The position numbers were made by a program, and so were the translations under genes. From contig CAYZEE010000016.1 in NCBI GenBank assembly GCA_964477485.1, positions 1-22,609 of the forward strand: a stretch of DNA of 22,609 nucleotides, in the 5' to 3' direction. The stretch comes from CAYZEE01 sp964477485. GTDB lineage: Bacteria > Patescibacteriota > Microgenomatia > Levybacterales > UBA12049. This document shows positions 7,012 through 13,916 of this stretch, piece by piece. The notes beneath the pieces are model-generated. The model saw only the letters and a program-made list of their open reading frames with translations. It was not told the origin of the DNA and ran no database searches. Numbering within the stretch: the stretch's first letter is position 1; every line of letters begins with the position of its first letter.

Positions 7012-7036
7012 CAAAAATACACGGCTAAAACCATTT

Positions 7037-7176
7037 TTTGATACACTAATATAGTTGTTTGATATAGATATTTTGATAGTGGATACTAGATGTTGGAAGC
7101 TAGAATTTGAAGTTCAAAGTTAGAAATTTCTATTTTCTAGTTTCAGAATCTAGTTTTCAGCTTCTATTTTCTATCA
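7037..7176 (+). repeat. Twenty-unit 7-bp-period repeat tract with long imperfect hairpin, in the mreB leader
   Basis: From 7037 the sequence divides into about 20 related heptamers without losing phase. TTTGATA recurs at 7037, 7058 and 7072 (21- and 14-bp steps). TTCTAGT, TTCAGAA, TCTAGTT, TTCAGCT and TCTATTT follow at exact 7-bp steps from 7135. The tract is also an imperfect inverted repeat: 7075-7126 (starting GATAG) roughly mirrors 7127-7175 (ending CTATC) around the palindrome AGAAATTTCT at 7122-7131. It ends 12 nt before the mreB ATG. Confidence 0.65.
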
Positions 7177-7188
7177 TCAAAAATTTTT

Positions 7189-8205
7189 ATGTTTTCCAAA
7201 AGAATCGGTATTGATTTAGGTACGGCAAACACATTGGTTTATCTCGCGGGAGAAGGTGTTGTTTTAAATGAACCGACTGTGGTTGCTGTAACAGCAGAAG
7301 AGAATAGAGTTGTTGCTGTCGGTCGCGAGGCAAAAGAAATGCTCGGCAGGACTCCTGGGAATATAGTGGCCCAGAGGCCTCTTAGAGATGGAGTTATTGC
7401 AGATTATACAATTACAGAGGCAATGCTTTCTTATTTTATTGACAAAGCCGCAGGACAGTCCCGTTTTTTCAAACCAGAGGTAATGGTATGTATTCCATCG
7501 GGAGTTACACAGGTTGAAAGAAGAGCAGTTCTGGATGCCACGATGGCGGCCGGAGCAAAAATTGCTTACCTTATCGAAGAGCCTTTGGCGGCTGCCATTG
7601 GAGCAAAGATCCCAATTGCCCAAGCAGCCGGACACATGGTTGTTGATATTGGAGGAGGATCAACTGAAGCGGCTGTTATATCCTTAGGAGGGGTTGTAGT
7701 TCATAATTCAGTCAGAGCAGGAGGTAACAAAATAGATGAAGCTATTGCAAATTACACTAAGAAAAAATTCAATCTTTTAATAGGCGAGCGGACAGCTGAG
7801 GAAATAAAAATTGCAATAGGTAATGCGCTCTTGGATGACGGTTCCAAAAAGGATACGAAACAAATGGAAATTAGAGGGAGAGATAGCATAGCAGGTTTGC
7901 CTAGAACCATTACGCTTGCCGAGGAGCAGGTAAATGAAGCAATCTATCCAGTTCTTCTTGATATAATCTCGGCGATCAAAGGGGTTCTGGAGCAAACCCC
8001 GCCGGAGTTGGCATCTGATATTATAGATAAGGGTGTTGTTTTAAGCGGTGGGACTTCTCTTTTGAAAAACTTTGATAAGCTGGTAACAAAGACAACAGGG
8101 GTACCTTGTCATGTTGCCGAAGATGCACTTTTGTGTGTGGTAAGAGGGACCGGAGTGGCGCTTGAAAATATAGAACTTTATAAAAGAAGTATAGCGAAAA
8201 AGTAG
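7189..8205 (+). CDS. mreB: Rod-shape determining actin homologue MreB
   Basis: A 338-residue bacterial actin. Visible ATPase motifs are the phosphate-1 loop IGIDLGTANTLVY (about 6-18), the phosphate-2 loop VVDIGGGSTEAAV, and the adenosine segment VVLSGGTSLLKNF. Length is normal for MreB (about 335-347). It polymerises on the inner membrane and positions the elongation machinery for cell-wall synthesis. The start MFSKRIGIDLGT is standard for the family. It stands alone without mreC or mreD next to it. The leader upstream carries a long repeat-derived hairpin that could affect translation. Confidence 0.96.
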   Translation: MFSKRIGIDLGTANTLVYLAGEGVVLNEPTVVAVTAEENRVVAVGREAKEMLGRTPGNIVAQRPLRDGVIADYTITEAMLSYFIDKAAGQSRFFKPEVMVCIPSGVTQVERRAVLDATMAAGAKIAYLIEEPLAAAIGAKIPIAQAAGHMVVDIGGGSTEAAVISLGGVVVHNSVRAGGNKIDEAIANYTKKKFNLLIGERTAEEIKIAIGNALLDDGSKKDTKQMEIRGRDSIAGLPRTITLAEEQVNEAIYPVLLDIISAIKGVLEQTPPELASDIIDKGVVLSGGTSLLKNFDKLVTKTTGVPCHVAEDALLCVVRGTGVALENIELYKRSIAKK

Positions 8206-8370
8206 GCAACCGAACATCAATTTTTATCCTATAATATTTATCTAATATTTCTTGGAACTCACAAAAAAATAAAAACAACAAAAATTTTCACAAGACAATA
8301 GATTTATAGTATTTTTATTGATGTGGCAAATAAAAACTATATTTTTTTTATCTATCAAAGAGGAGTTACG

Positions 8371-8448
8371 ATGACTAATTTCGAGTATATAAAATGTTCA
8401 AAATCATTATTTTTAACTTTACGATACCGCTATACTAACATCTTATAG
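8371..8448 (+). CDS. Possible 25-residue small ORF with a strong ribosome binding site
   Basis: A short frame, starting MTNFEYIKCSK and ending in TAG at 8448, lies between mreB and tagA. It is preceded by AAAGAGGAG (8357-8365) 5 nt before its ATG, the clearest Shine-Dalgarno sequence I see in the window. It stops 10 nt before the tagA ATG. It could be a leader peptide or a small protein. It could equally be chance, as the composition is not distinctive and no good promoter precedes it. The rest of the mreB-tagA gap (8206-8356) is A/T-rich and shows no clear terminator. Confidence 0.3.
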   Translation: MTNFEYIKCSKSLFLTLRYRYTNIL

Positions 8449-8449
8449 T
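8444..8449 (+). promoter_or_regulatory. Possible -10 box of the tagA-like gene
   Basis: TATAGT ends 10 nt before the ATG at 8459, giving an inferred start 3 nt upstream of the codon. A second candidate, TATACT, is at 8431-8436. Neither has a good -35. Confidence 0.35.
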
Positions 8450-8458
8450 AAATTGACT

Positions 8459-9265
8459 ATGTTTAAAAAAATATTTATTCTTGGGGTTGGGTTTACAACC
8501 AGTCCCGAAAACTTAATCCTAGAGTATATAGCAAAAAGTGTCAAGAAAACAATAAATAAGTACTATATTGTTACCCCAAACCCAGAACTTTTGGTCATTG
8601 CTCATAACGATCGCAACTTTAAAAAAATCTTAAACAGTGCAAAATTAGCCTTGCCGGACGGCATCGGCGTAATACTGGCAGGCAAAATCCTCGGAAAGGC
8701 AATAAAAAGAAGAATTCATGGAGTTGACTTGGTCGATAAGTTGTGCGAGAGGGTTATAGAAAAGCCTATAACAGTAGGATTTTTGGGAGGAGAACCCGGA
8801 GTAGCAGAGAAAACGGCTAAGTGCTTAATGTCAAAATACCCAAACTTAAAGATTGGTTTTGTCGGTGAGCAGTGGAGTAAAGAAGGATTTGTTCGAGCAA
8901 GAAAGTATCAAGTATCGAGCATCAGGCATCAGGTGAACGGAAAAAACGGCGAAAATATACCTAATGCAAAATACTTAATACATAATACTATCGACATCCT
9001 ATTCGTCGCATTCGGCTCTCCGAAACAAGAAATTTGGATTAGTGAAAATTTAGAGAAACTGCCAGTTAAAGTTGCCATAGGCGTTGGAGGCGCTTTTGAT
9101 TTTATAAGCGGGAAAGTTAAAAGGGCGCCTGTTTGGATGAGGAAAATAGGTCTTGAATGGCTATTTAGACTTATTATCCAGCCGTGGAGAGTAAAACGCC
9201 AACTTTCTCTTTTAGTTTTTGTATTTTTGGTTCTGAAAGAAAGATTTGTTAATAAAGGCAAGTAA
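8459..9265 (+). CDS. WecG/TagA/CpsF family glycosyltransferase
   Basis: A 268-residue GT26-type enzyme that adds an N-acetylhexosamine-type sugar to a lipid-linked intermediate at the cytoplasmic membrane face. Family motifs are VTPNPELLVIA, LALPDGIGVILAGKILG, RIHGVDL, VGFLGGEPGVAEK, and the C-terminal VAFGSPKQEIWI followed by GVGGAFDFISGKVKRAP. The ATG at 8459 is preferred over a TTG two codons upstream. Between EGFVRARK and NTIDILFVAFG there are about 30 extra residues encoded by heptad-repeat DNA. It heads the polysaccharide block, although the next gene has its own promoter in this gene's 3' end. Confidence 0.9.
   Translation: MFKKIFILGVGFTTSPENLILEYIAKSVKKTINKYYIVTPNPELLVIAHNDRNFKKILNSAKLALPDGIGVILAGKILGKAIKRRIHGVDLVDKLCERVIEKPITVGFLGGEPGVAEKTAKCLMSKYPNLKIGFVGEQWSKEGFVRARKYQVSSIRHQVNGKNGENIPNAKYLIHNTIDILFVAFGSPKQEIWISENLEKLPVKVAIGVGGAFDFISGKVKRAPVWMRKIGLEWLFRLIIQPWRVKRQLSLLVFVFLVLKERFVNKGK
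8903..8991 (+). repeat. 7-bp-period repeats inside the tagA-like gene
   Basis: AAGTATC twice (8903-8916), GCATCAG twice (8919-8932), and further on ATACTTA, ATACATA and ATACTAT (8971-8991) are head-to-tail heptamers. They are translated in frame as a variable insert that the enzyme family normally lacks. Confidence 0.65.
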
Positions 9266-9274
9266 GATTATAAT
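9246..9274 (+). promoter_or_regulatory. Leaderless promoter of the GT4 operon
   Basis: TTGTTA (9246-9251), exactly 17 bp, then a perfect TATAAT (9269-9274). The expected start is base 9281, the A of the ATG. The -35 box lies inside the end of the upstream coding region. Confidence 0.65.
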
Positions 9275-9280
9275 TAAACC

Positions 9281-10516
9281 ATGAGAATTCTTTATCTTCA
9301 GACATTTCCGCTTTTCGGTTCAGGTTCAGGGACTTACGCAAGAGAACTGGCAAAAGAAGTGGCAAAAAAGCACAAAGTTGCAATGGTCGTTCCTGACTCG
9401 CGCAAAATTGACAGTGTAAAGATATATAAAGTCAATCTTCCGGTGAGGATTTCATTTACAGGGCATCCTGAATGGCAGGATTCAAAACTTTATACAAAAG
9501 TACAGGGAAAGGAGCTTTCAGTAAATTATCTTTCTTACTTTAATTCAGTAGTTAGAGCTGTTAATGAATTTAATCCGGATATAGTTCATGTCCATCACCT
9601 AATGCCTCTTTCCTGGATTGCAAGATTTATAAAACTTTCATATGGACTGAACTTTATAGTAACCGTGCATGGCTCAGAACTTCCTACTCTTGAGGACGAT
9701 AAACGTTATCCGTATTTTACCCAGGAAGCTATTGTTAAGGCCAAAAGGATTGTGGCTAACAGTTTCTGGACCAAAGAGTGGATGCTTAGAATTTTAGGTG
9801 ATGAGATCAGAAAACAGATTCGGGTGATTCCGGGAGGCGTGGATCTTTCAAATTTCCCCGAAGAAATGGACACAGAGGGTGTTGAAAAAAAATTTAATTT
9901 AAAAGGACAAAAACTTGTTCTTTTTTCAGGAAAGTTAACTAAGTACAAAGGCGTAAGATATCTCATACAGGCAGCAAGGAATATAAATGCTACTGTTGGG
10001 ATCGTTGGAGATGGTCCGGAGCGTAAAAATTTGAGAAACCTTGTCCGGGAATTAAAACTTAAGAATGTGCGTTTTTTAGGCTTTATTGATAACGATGATC
10101 TTATTAAGCTCTACTACAGAGCGGATATTTGTGTAGTTCCAAGTATTTGGGACGAGCCATTAGGTTTAGTCGTTCTTGAAGCAATGGCTACTAAAACTCC
10201 TGTTGTGGTTACGAGAAAGGGAGGTCTACCTCTTGCGGTAAAAGATGGAGTTAATGGTCTTTTTATAAGACCAAGAAATTCCAAAGAGATTGTAGAGAAG
10301 GTAAACATTCTTTTAAGTGATGATAAGCTTAGAAAAAGGATGGGAGAGAAAGCCCGAAGAACAATTTTAGAGAGATTTACCTGGGAAAAAGTTGCTCGGA
10401 AATATGAAAGCATATATTATAAATTTAGGAAAATCGAGGATTTAAGAAAGCATGGGGATTTAGATAAATGGTCGAATAAGTTCTTAAAAAGAATAAAATT
10501 TTTGAAAAAAAAATGA
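9281..10516 (+). CDS. GT4-family glycosyltransferase
   Basis: A 411-residue GT-B fold enzyme. The N-terminal acceptor domain starts MRILYLQTFPLFGSGSGTYARELA. The C-terminal nucleotide-sugar domain has LVLFSGKLTKYKGVRYLIQA, VGDGPERKNL and the EX7E signature in EPLGLVVLEAMATKTPVV. It should move a sugar from a nucleotide donor to a growing glycan on the cytoplasmic face; donor and acceptor are unknown. It is first of three glycosyltransferase genes, and its TGA overlaps the next ATG (ATGA). The last 30 residues are basic, possibly for membrane contact. Confidence 0.92.
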   Translation: MRILYLQTFPLFGSGSGTYARELAKEVAKKHKVAMVVPDSRKIDSVKIYKVNLPVRISFTGHPEWQDSKLYTKVQGKELSVNYLSYFNSVVRAVNEFNPDIVHVHHLMPLSWIARFIKLSYGLNFIVTVHGSELPTLEDDKRYPYFTQEAIVKAKRIVANSFWTKEWMLRILGDEIRKQIRVIPGGVDLSNFPEEMDTEGVEKKFNLKGQKLVLFSGKLTKYKGVRYLIQAARNINATVGIVGDGPERKNLRNLVRELKLKNVRFLGFIDNDDLIKLYYRADICVVPSIWDEPLGLVVLEAMATKTPVVVTRKGGLPLAVKDGVNGLFIRPRNSKEIVEKVNILLSDDKLRKRMGEKARRTILERFTWEKVARKYESIYYKFRKIEDLRKHGDLDKWSNKFLKRIKFLKKK

Positions 10517-11565
10517 GAATTGCAATATTAGGTTCAGCAGCTTTTCCTGTCCCGCCTCCTTTATCAGGCGGGACCGAATGGATTGCATATCATCAGGCAA
10601 AGGGCTTGGCTGAAAAAGGACACAAAGTCATTCTTTTTGCCAAAACGGGTACCGCAGAAAATTTCAGGAATGAAAATGTAGAAGTTATAGAGATAGGCAG
10701 AGGTAAAACCTCCGAATTTGGCCATAAATTTACAGAATCTTCAAGAGAGCTTAGAATAGAAATGATTCACCTTTCAGAAGTTGTAGAGAAGCTTTTAGAA
10801 AGAAAAGATGATTATGACATTATTCTTAATAACATGAGGGGCGAAGCAATTTTTTTGCCAATTGCTAAGCTTATTAATAAACTTTTTATTAACGTTATGC
10901 ATCTTAATTTATTCGATGAGTTAGTACAACTTTTTAAAGCTTTTGATACAGATATAATTACAATCAGTAATGCCCAGAGGAGAAATTTTGAGGGTCTTTC
11001 ATATCTTGCAACCGTTTATAACGGAGTTGATATATCAAAATTCCCTTTTAATGACAGACCGGAAGACTATCTTCTTATGATTTCATCAATTGGAAGACAT
11101 AAAAATCAAGGAGAAGCTATAAAAATTGCCAAGAAACTGGGTATGAGGCTTATTTTAGCCGGCAAAATTAGAGATTATGACTATTACAGAGAGCTTAGTA
11201 AGGATATTGACGGAGAAGAGATAAAGTGGCTTGGCGAAGTCAGCTTTAAAGAAAAGGTGAGTTTGTATAGAAACGCTAAAGTTTTTTTATTTCCGATTGC
11301 CTGGGATGAGCCGTTTGGTCTTGTAATGATAGAAGCAATGAGCTGCGGAACTCCTGTTGTGGCATTTAATCATGGGGCTATTCCTGAGGTAGTAGTTAAT
11401 GATAAGACAGGTTACGTTATAGAAGATGATAGTCAAATGTTTGAAGCAGTTAAGAAAATTGAGCTAATTAAAAGAAGTGATTGCAGAAAGCATGTCGAGG
11501 AAAATTTTACAGTTGAGAAGATGGTTGATGATTATGAAAAGGCGTTATATAAGATAAAAATATGA
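10513..11565 (+). CDS. GT4-family glycosyltransferase, second of the operon
   Basis: A 350-residue GT-B enzyme with the glycine-rich N-terminal loop PPPLSGGTEWIAYHQAKGLAEKGH and EX7E region DEPFGLVMIEAMSCGTPVVAFNHGAIPE. It overlaps both neighbours by 4 nt (ATGA), so translation is coupled. It is a clear paralogue of the gene that follows: both have PP..GGTE at the start, an 'NYLATVYNG(V/I)D'-type segment mid-protein, and end RKHVEENFTVE. Sugar and acceptor cannot be read from sequence. Confidence 0.92.
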   Translation: MRIAILGSAAFPVPPPLSGGTEWIAYHQAKGLAEKGHKVILFAKTGTAENFRNENVEVIEIGRGKTSEFGHKFTESSRELRIEMIHLSEVVEKLLERKDDYDIILNNMRGEAIFLPIAKLINKLFINVMHLNLFDELVQLFKAFDTDIITISNAQRRNFEGLSYLATVYNGVDISKFPFNDRPEDYLLMISSIGRHKNQGEAIKIAKKLGMRLILAGKIRDYDYYRELSKDIDGEEIKWLGEVSFKEKVSLYRNAKVFLFPIAWDEPFGLVMIEAMSCGTPVVAFNHGAIPEVVVNDKTGYVIEDDSQMFEAVKKIELIKRSDCRKHVEENFTVEKMVDDYEKALYKIKI

Positions 11566-12665
11566 GGATTGCGCAAATTGCACCGCCATGGATTTCTGTT
11601 CCTCCCAGAGGTTATGGGGGAACCGAAATGATCGTTCATTATGTGACTGAAGAATTGGTAAAAAGAGGTCACGACGTAACTCTTTTTGCCTCAGGAGATT
11701 CGGAGACTAAAGCACACCTTTCTTCGATTTTTCCGGTAGCTCTTGGAAACAGCGGGGAATTAAAAAACCATCCGTTAAAACCTCTCCTTCATTATATTGA
11801 ATGCTTTGAAAGAGAAAAAGAATTTGACATTATTCACAATCATGCCCAATATTACGCTATGTTTTTAACAGATTTGGTAAAAACTCCAGTTGTTCATACT
11901 ATCCATGGCTCATTTTCTAAAGAAGATGTTCCGGATGAGGATAAAAGAGATACTCTAAGAAAATTCAAAAATCAAAAATTTGTTTCCATAAGCAATTCTC
12001 AAAGAAGAGGAATGGAGAATTTAAATTATCTTGCAACCGTTTATAATGGCATTGATAGTTCTCAGTTTTCTTTTTCAGACAAAAAGGGAGAATACCTTTA
12101 TTGGATGGGAAGAATTACACAGAAAAAAGGTCCTGTTGACGCAGTCGAGGCAGCAAAAGTTTTAAAAATGAAGCTTAGGATCGCGGGAACCGTTGATCCT
12201 GTTGACAAGGATTTCTGTGAAACAGTTCTGTTCCCTTTAATTTTTGATTCTAAAATTTCTAATCTGATAGAATTTGAAGAAGAAATAAAAAGAGAAAGAA
12301 AGATAATGCTTTACAAAGACGCATTATGTACTCTTTATCCTATTCATTGGGAAGAGCCTTTCGGGCTTGTTATGGTAGAATCAATGAGCTGCGGGACACC
12401 TGTAATTGCGTACAACCATGGGTCGGTTGCGGAAATTGTCAAAGACGGGGTAACCGGGTTTATCATTGACCCGGATGATGAAGATAGGCCTCTGAAAGGC
12501 AGTTTTGTTATAAAAAAACAAGGAGTCGAGGGATTGGTTGAAGCTATCAAAAGAATAAAAGAGATAGATAGAAGATCTTGCAGAAAGCATGTTGAAGAAA
12601 ATTTTACAGTCGAGAGAATGGTAGACGGATACGAAAGAGTTTACAATCAACTAATTAATCAATAA
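11562..12665 (+). CDS. GT4-family glycosyltransferase, third of the operon
   Basis: A 367-residue paralogue of the preceding enzyme. It starts MRIAQIAPPWISVPPRGYGGTEMIVHY and has EEPFGLVMVESMSCGTPVIAYNHGSVAE as the donor-site EX7E segment. The closing RKHVEENFTVERMVDGYERV is nearly the same as in its neighbour, pointing to tandem duplication. It is related to the WcaK/RfaG-like glycosyltransferases that begin 'I.PP..GGTE'. It overlaps the previous gene by 4 nt and ends 35 bp before the GalT-like gene. Confidence 0.92.
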   Translation: MRIAQIAPPWISVPPRGYGGTEMIVHYVTEELVKRGHDVTLFASGDSETKAHLSSIFPVALGNSGELKNHPLKPLLHYIECFEREKEFDIIHNHAQYYAMFLTDLVKTPVVHTIHGSFSKEDVPDEDKRDTLRKFKNQKFVSISNSQRRGMENLNYLATVYNGIDSSQFSFSDKKGEYLYWMGRITQKKGPVDAVEAAKVLKMKLRIAGTVDPVDKDFCETVLFPLIFDSKISNLIEFEEEIKRERKIMLYKDALCTLYPIHWEEPFGLVMVESMSCGTPVIAYNHGSVAEIVKDGVTGFIIDPDDEDRPLKGSFVIKKQGVEGLVEAIKRIKEIDRRSCRKHVEENFTVERMVDGYERVYNQLINQ

Positions 12666-12670
12666 TTTTA

Positions 12671-12698
12671 ATACATTATATATACTTAATACTAATAG
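12671..12698 (+). repeat. 7-bp-period A/T repeat upstream of the GalT-like gene
   Basis: ATACATT, ATATATA, CTTAATA and CTAATAG are four successive heptamers immediately before the ATG at 12701. They are very similar to the ATACTTA/ATACATA units inside the tagA-like gene. They also hold the only -10-like sequences here (for example TATACT), so the promoter may have been built from the repeat. Confidence 0.45.
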
Positions 12699-12700
12699 CT

Positions 12701-13585
12701 ATGGACTTTAAATTTATCCAAAATCCAGCTTCGCGAAAATGGGTAATTCTTGCTCCTAGGCGGTCAAAAAGGCCCGATGTGGCAGTAAAATCGCAACCTG
12801 TTTGCCCTTTTTGTCCCGGCAGGGAGAAAGTGGAGCCGGATATCTTTAGAGTAGGCGGAGCAGAAGGAGATTCTAATTGGCAGACAAGAGTTGTGGTGAA
12901 TAAATTTCCTTTTGCTCCGGTTCATGAACTTATTATTCATTCGCCAGATCATCACAAGAACTTTGATGAGCTGCCTCTTTCTCAAGTCGAACTTATTTTA
13001 AAAATATATAGAAAGCGTTTTAACGCGTACAAGGAAAAGGGACAAATTTACATTTTTCACAATAGAGGAGAAGGTGGAGGAGAAAGTCTCCCGCATCCCC
13101 ACACTCAACTAGTTGTTGTGCCATACGAGGTAGAATTGGATATTTCTGCGTCTGTACCACAGGATAAGATTTTAAAAGATTCAAATCACGCAGAAACAGA
13201 ATATTTTCTGGTCTTTTGTCCACAAGACTCTCAGTGGCCTGATGAAGTATGGATAGAGCCAAAAGAGACAGGAAAAGAATTTGGCGACATTTCCGATATA
13301 CAGATACAGGATTTAAGTTCTCTTCTATCAAGATTAATCCAGATTTTTGACCTTAGGCACGGTCACGAATTTCCTTTTAACTTTTACATTTACCCTAAAA
13401 GCAATTGGTATCTTCGTCTAATTCCCCGAGCAAAAACGCTCGGCGGATTTGAAATAGGTACTGGAATTTTTGTCAACACCCAATATCCAAATGAAACAAT
13501 TGCCTTCATAAAAGAACATTTAGAAGTCCCGAATGAGGAGAAAATTAAAAAAGACCACCAGGCCTCCTACAGAAAAATGGTTTAA
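12701..13585 (+). CDS. galT: Galactose-1-phosphate uridylyltransferase-like protein
   Basis: A 294-residue HIT-superfamily nucleotidyltransferase of the GalT type, shorter than E. coli GalT (348). Zinc ligands Cys35 and Cys38 (CPFC) and His84 (SPDHHKN) are visible, followed by HNRGEGGGESLPHPHTQ. In that segment His132 would be the metal ligand and His134 the residue that carries the nucleotide. GalT enzymes have HPHGQ; the Thr here also occurs in related enzymes that use other sugar phosphates. It would supply or recycle UDP-sugars for the glycosyltransferases upstream. Substrate is inferred from family only. Confidence 0.85.
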   Translation: MDFKFIQNPASRKWVILAPRRSKRPDVAVKSQPVCPFCPGREKVEPDIFRVGGAEGDSNWQTRVVVNKFPFAPVHELIIHSPDHHKNFDELPLSQVELILKIYRKRFNAYKEKGQIYIFHNRGEGGGESLPHPHTQLVVVPYEVELDISASVPQDKILKDSNHAETEYFLVFCPQDSQWPDEVWIEPKETGKEFGDISDIQIQDLSSLLSRLIQIFDLRHGHEFPFNFYIYPKSNWYLRLIPRAKTLGGFEIGTGIFVNTQYPNETIAFIKEHLEVPNEEKIKKDHQASYRKMV

Positions 13586-13599
13586 ATTTAAATCATTCC

Positions 13600-13619
13600 A
13601 AGCTTGCGCATGCGAGCTT
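13600..13619. terminator. Hairpin between convergent galT and ATPase operons
   Basis: AAGCTTGC and GCGAGCTT form an 8-bp stem (one G-U pair) around a GCAT loop in the 58-bp gap between convergent genes. A T-rich tract follows on the plus strand, but only after about 14 nt, so it is not a textbook intrinsic terminator. It may serve both directions. Confidence 0.35.
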
Positions 13620-13643
13620 CAAATAGTAAAAATCTTTTTATTT

Positions 13644-13916
13644 TCAGCTTGTCAAGCCGAGGAAAACGTGGACTTCGTTTTTGTAGACTTTGATAATTGC
13701 ATTGTCAATTTTTATTTCTTTGTCTTTTCCATCTTGAGCGTGAATTACAAAATGCTGTTTAACAAGAGAGATAAAATTTTCATGCTCGGGAAGAACGTCA
13801 AAGACGCCCTTGTCATTATATGAGGAGAAGGCTTTCACCTTACCCTTGAAAGATATACCTTCTTTTGTCCTAACGACTAAAAGAATTAGAGGTTTATTAT
13901 CAAGACTGCTTTTCAC
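13644..13916 (-). CDS. atpC: F1-ATPase epsilon-like subunit, N-terminal domain only
   Basis: A 90-residue protein starting with GTG and overlapping the beta gene by 17 nt. It matches the beta-sandwich domain of epsilon: GVFDVLPEHENFISLV corresponds to the family's 'G..GILPGHAPLLT', and the end KIDNAIIKVYKNEVHVFL to 'GGFLEV..N.V.VL'. The C-terminal two-helix domain, which in many bacteria inhibits ATP hydrolysis, is absent, and the usual length of about 135 is not reached. This would fit an enzyme that is meant to hydrolyse ATP, but short epsilons also occur in ordinary synthases. Last gene of the operon. Confidence 0.78.
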   Translation of the reverse strand: MKSSLDNKPLILLVVRTKEGISFKGKVKAFSSYNDKGVFDVLPEHENFISLVKQHFVIHAQDGKDKEIKIDNAIIKVYKNEVHVFLGLTS

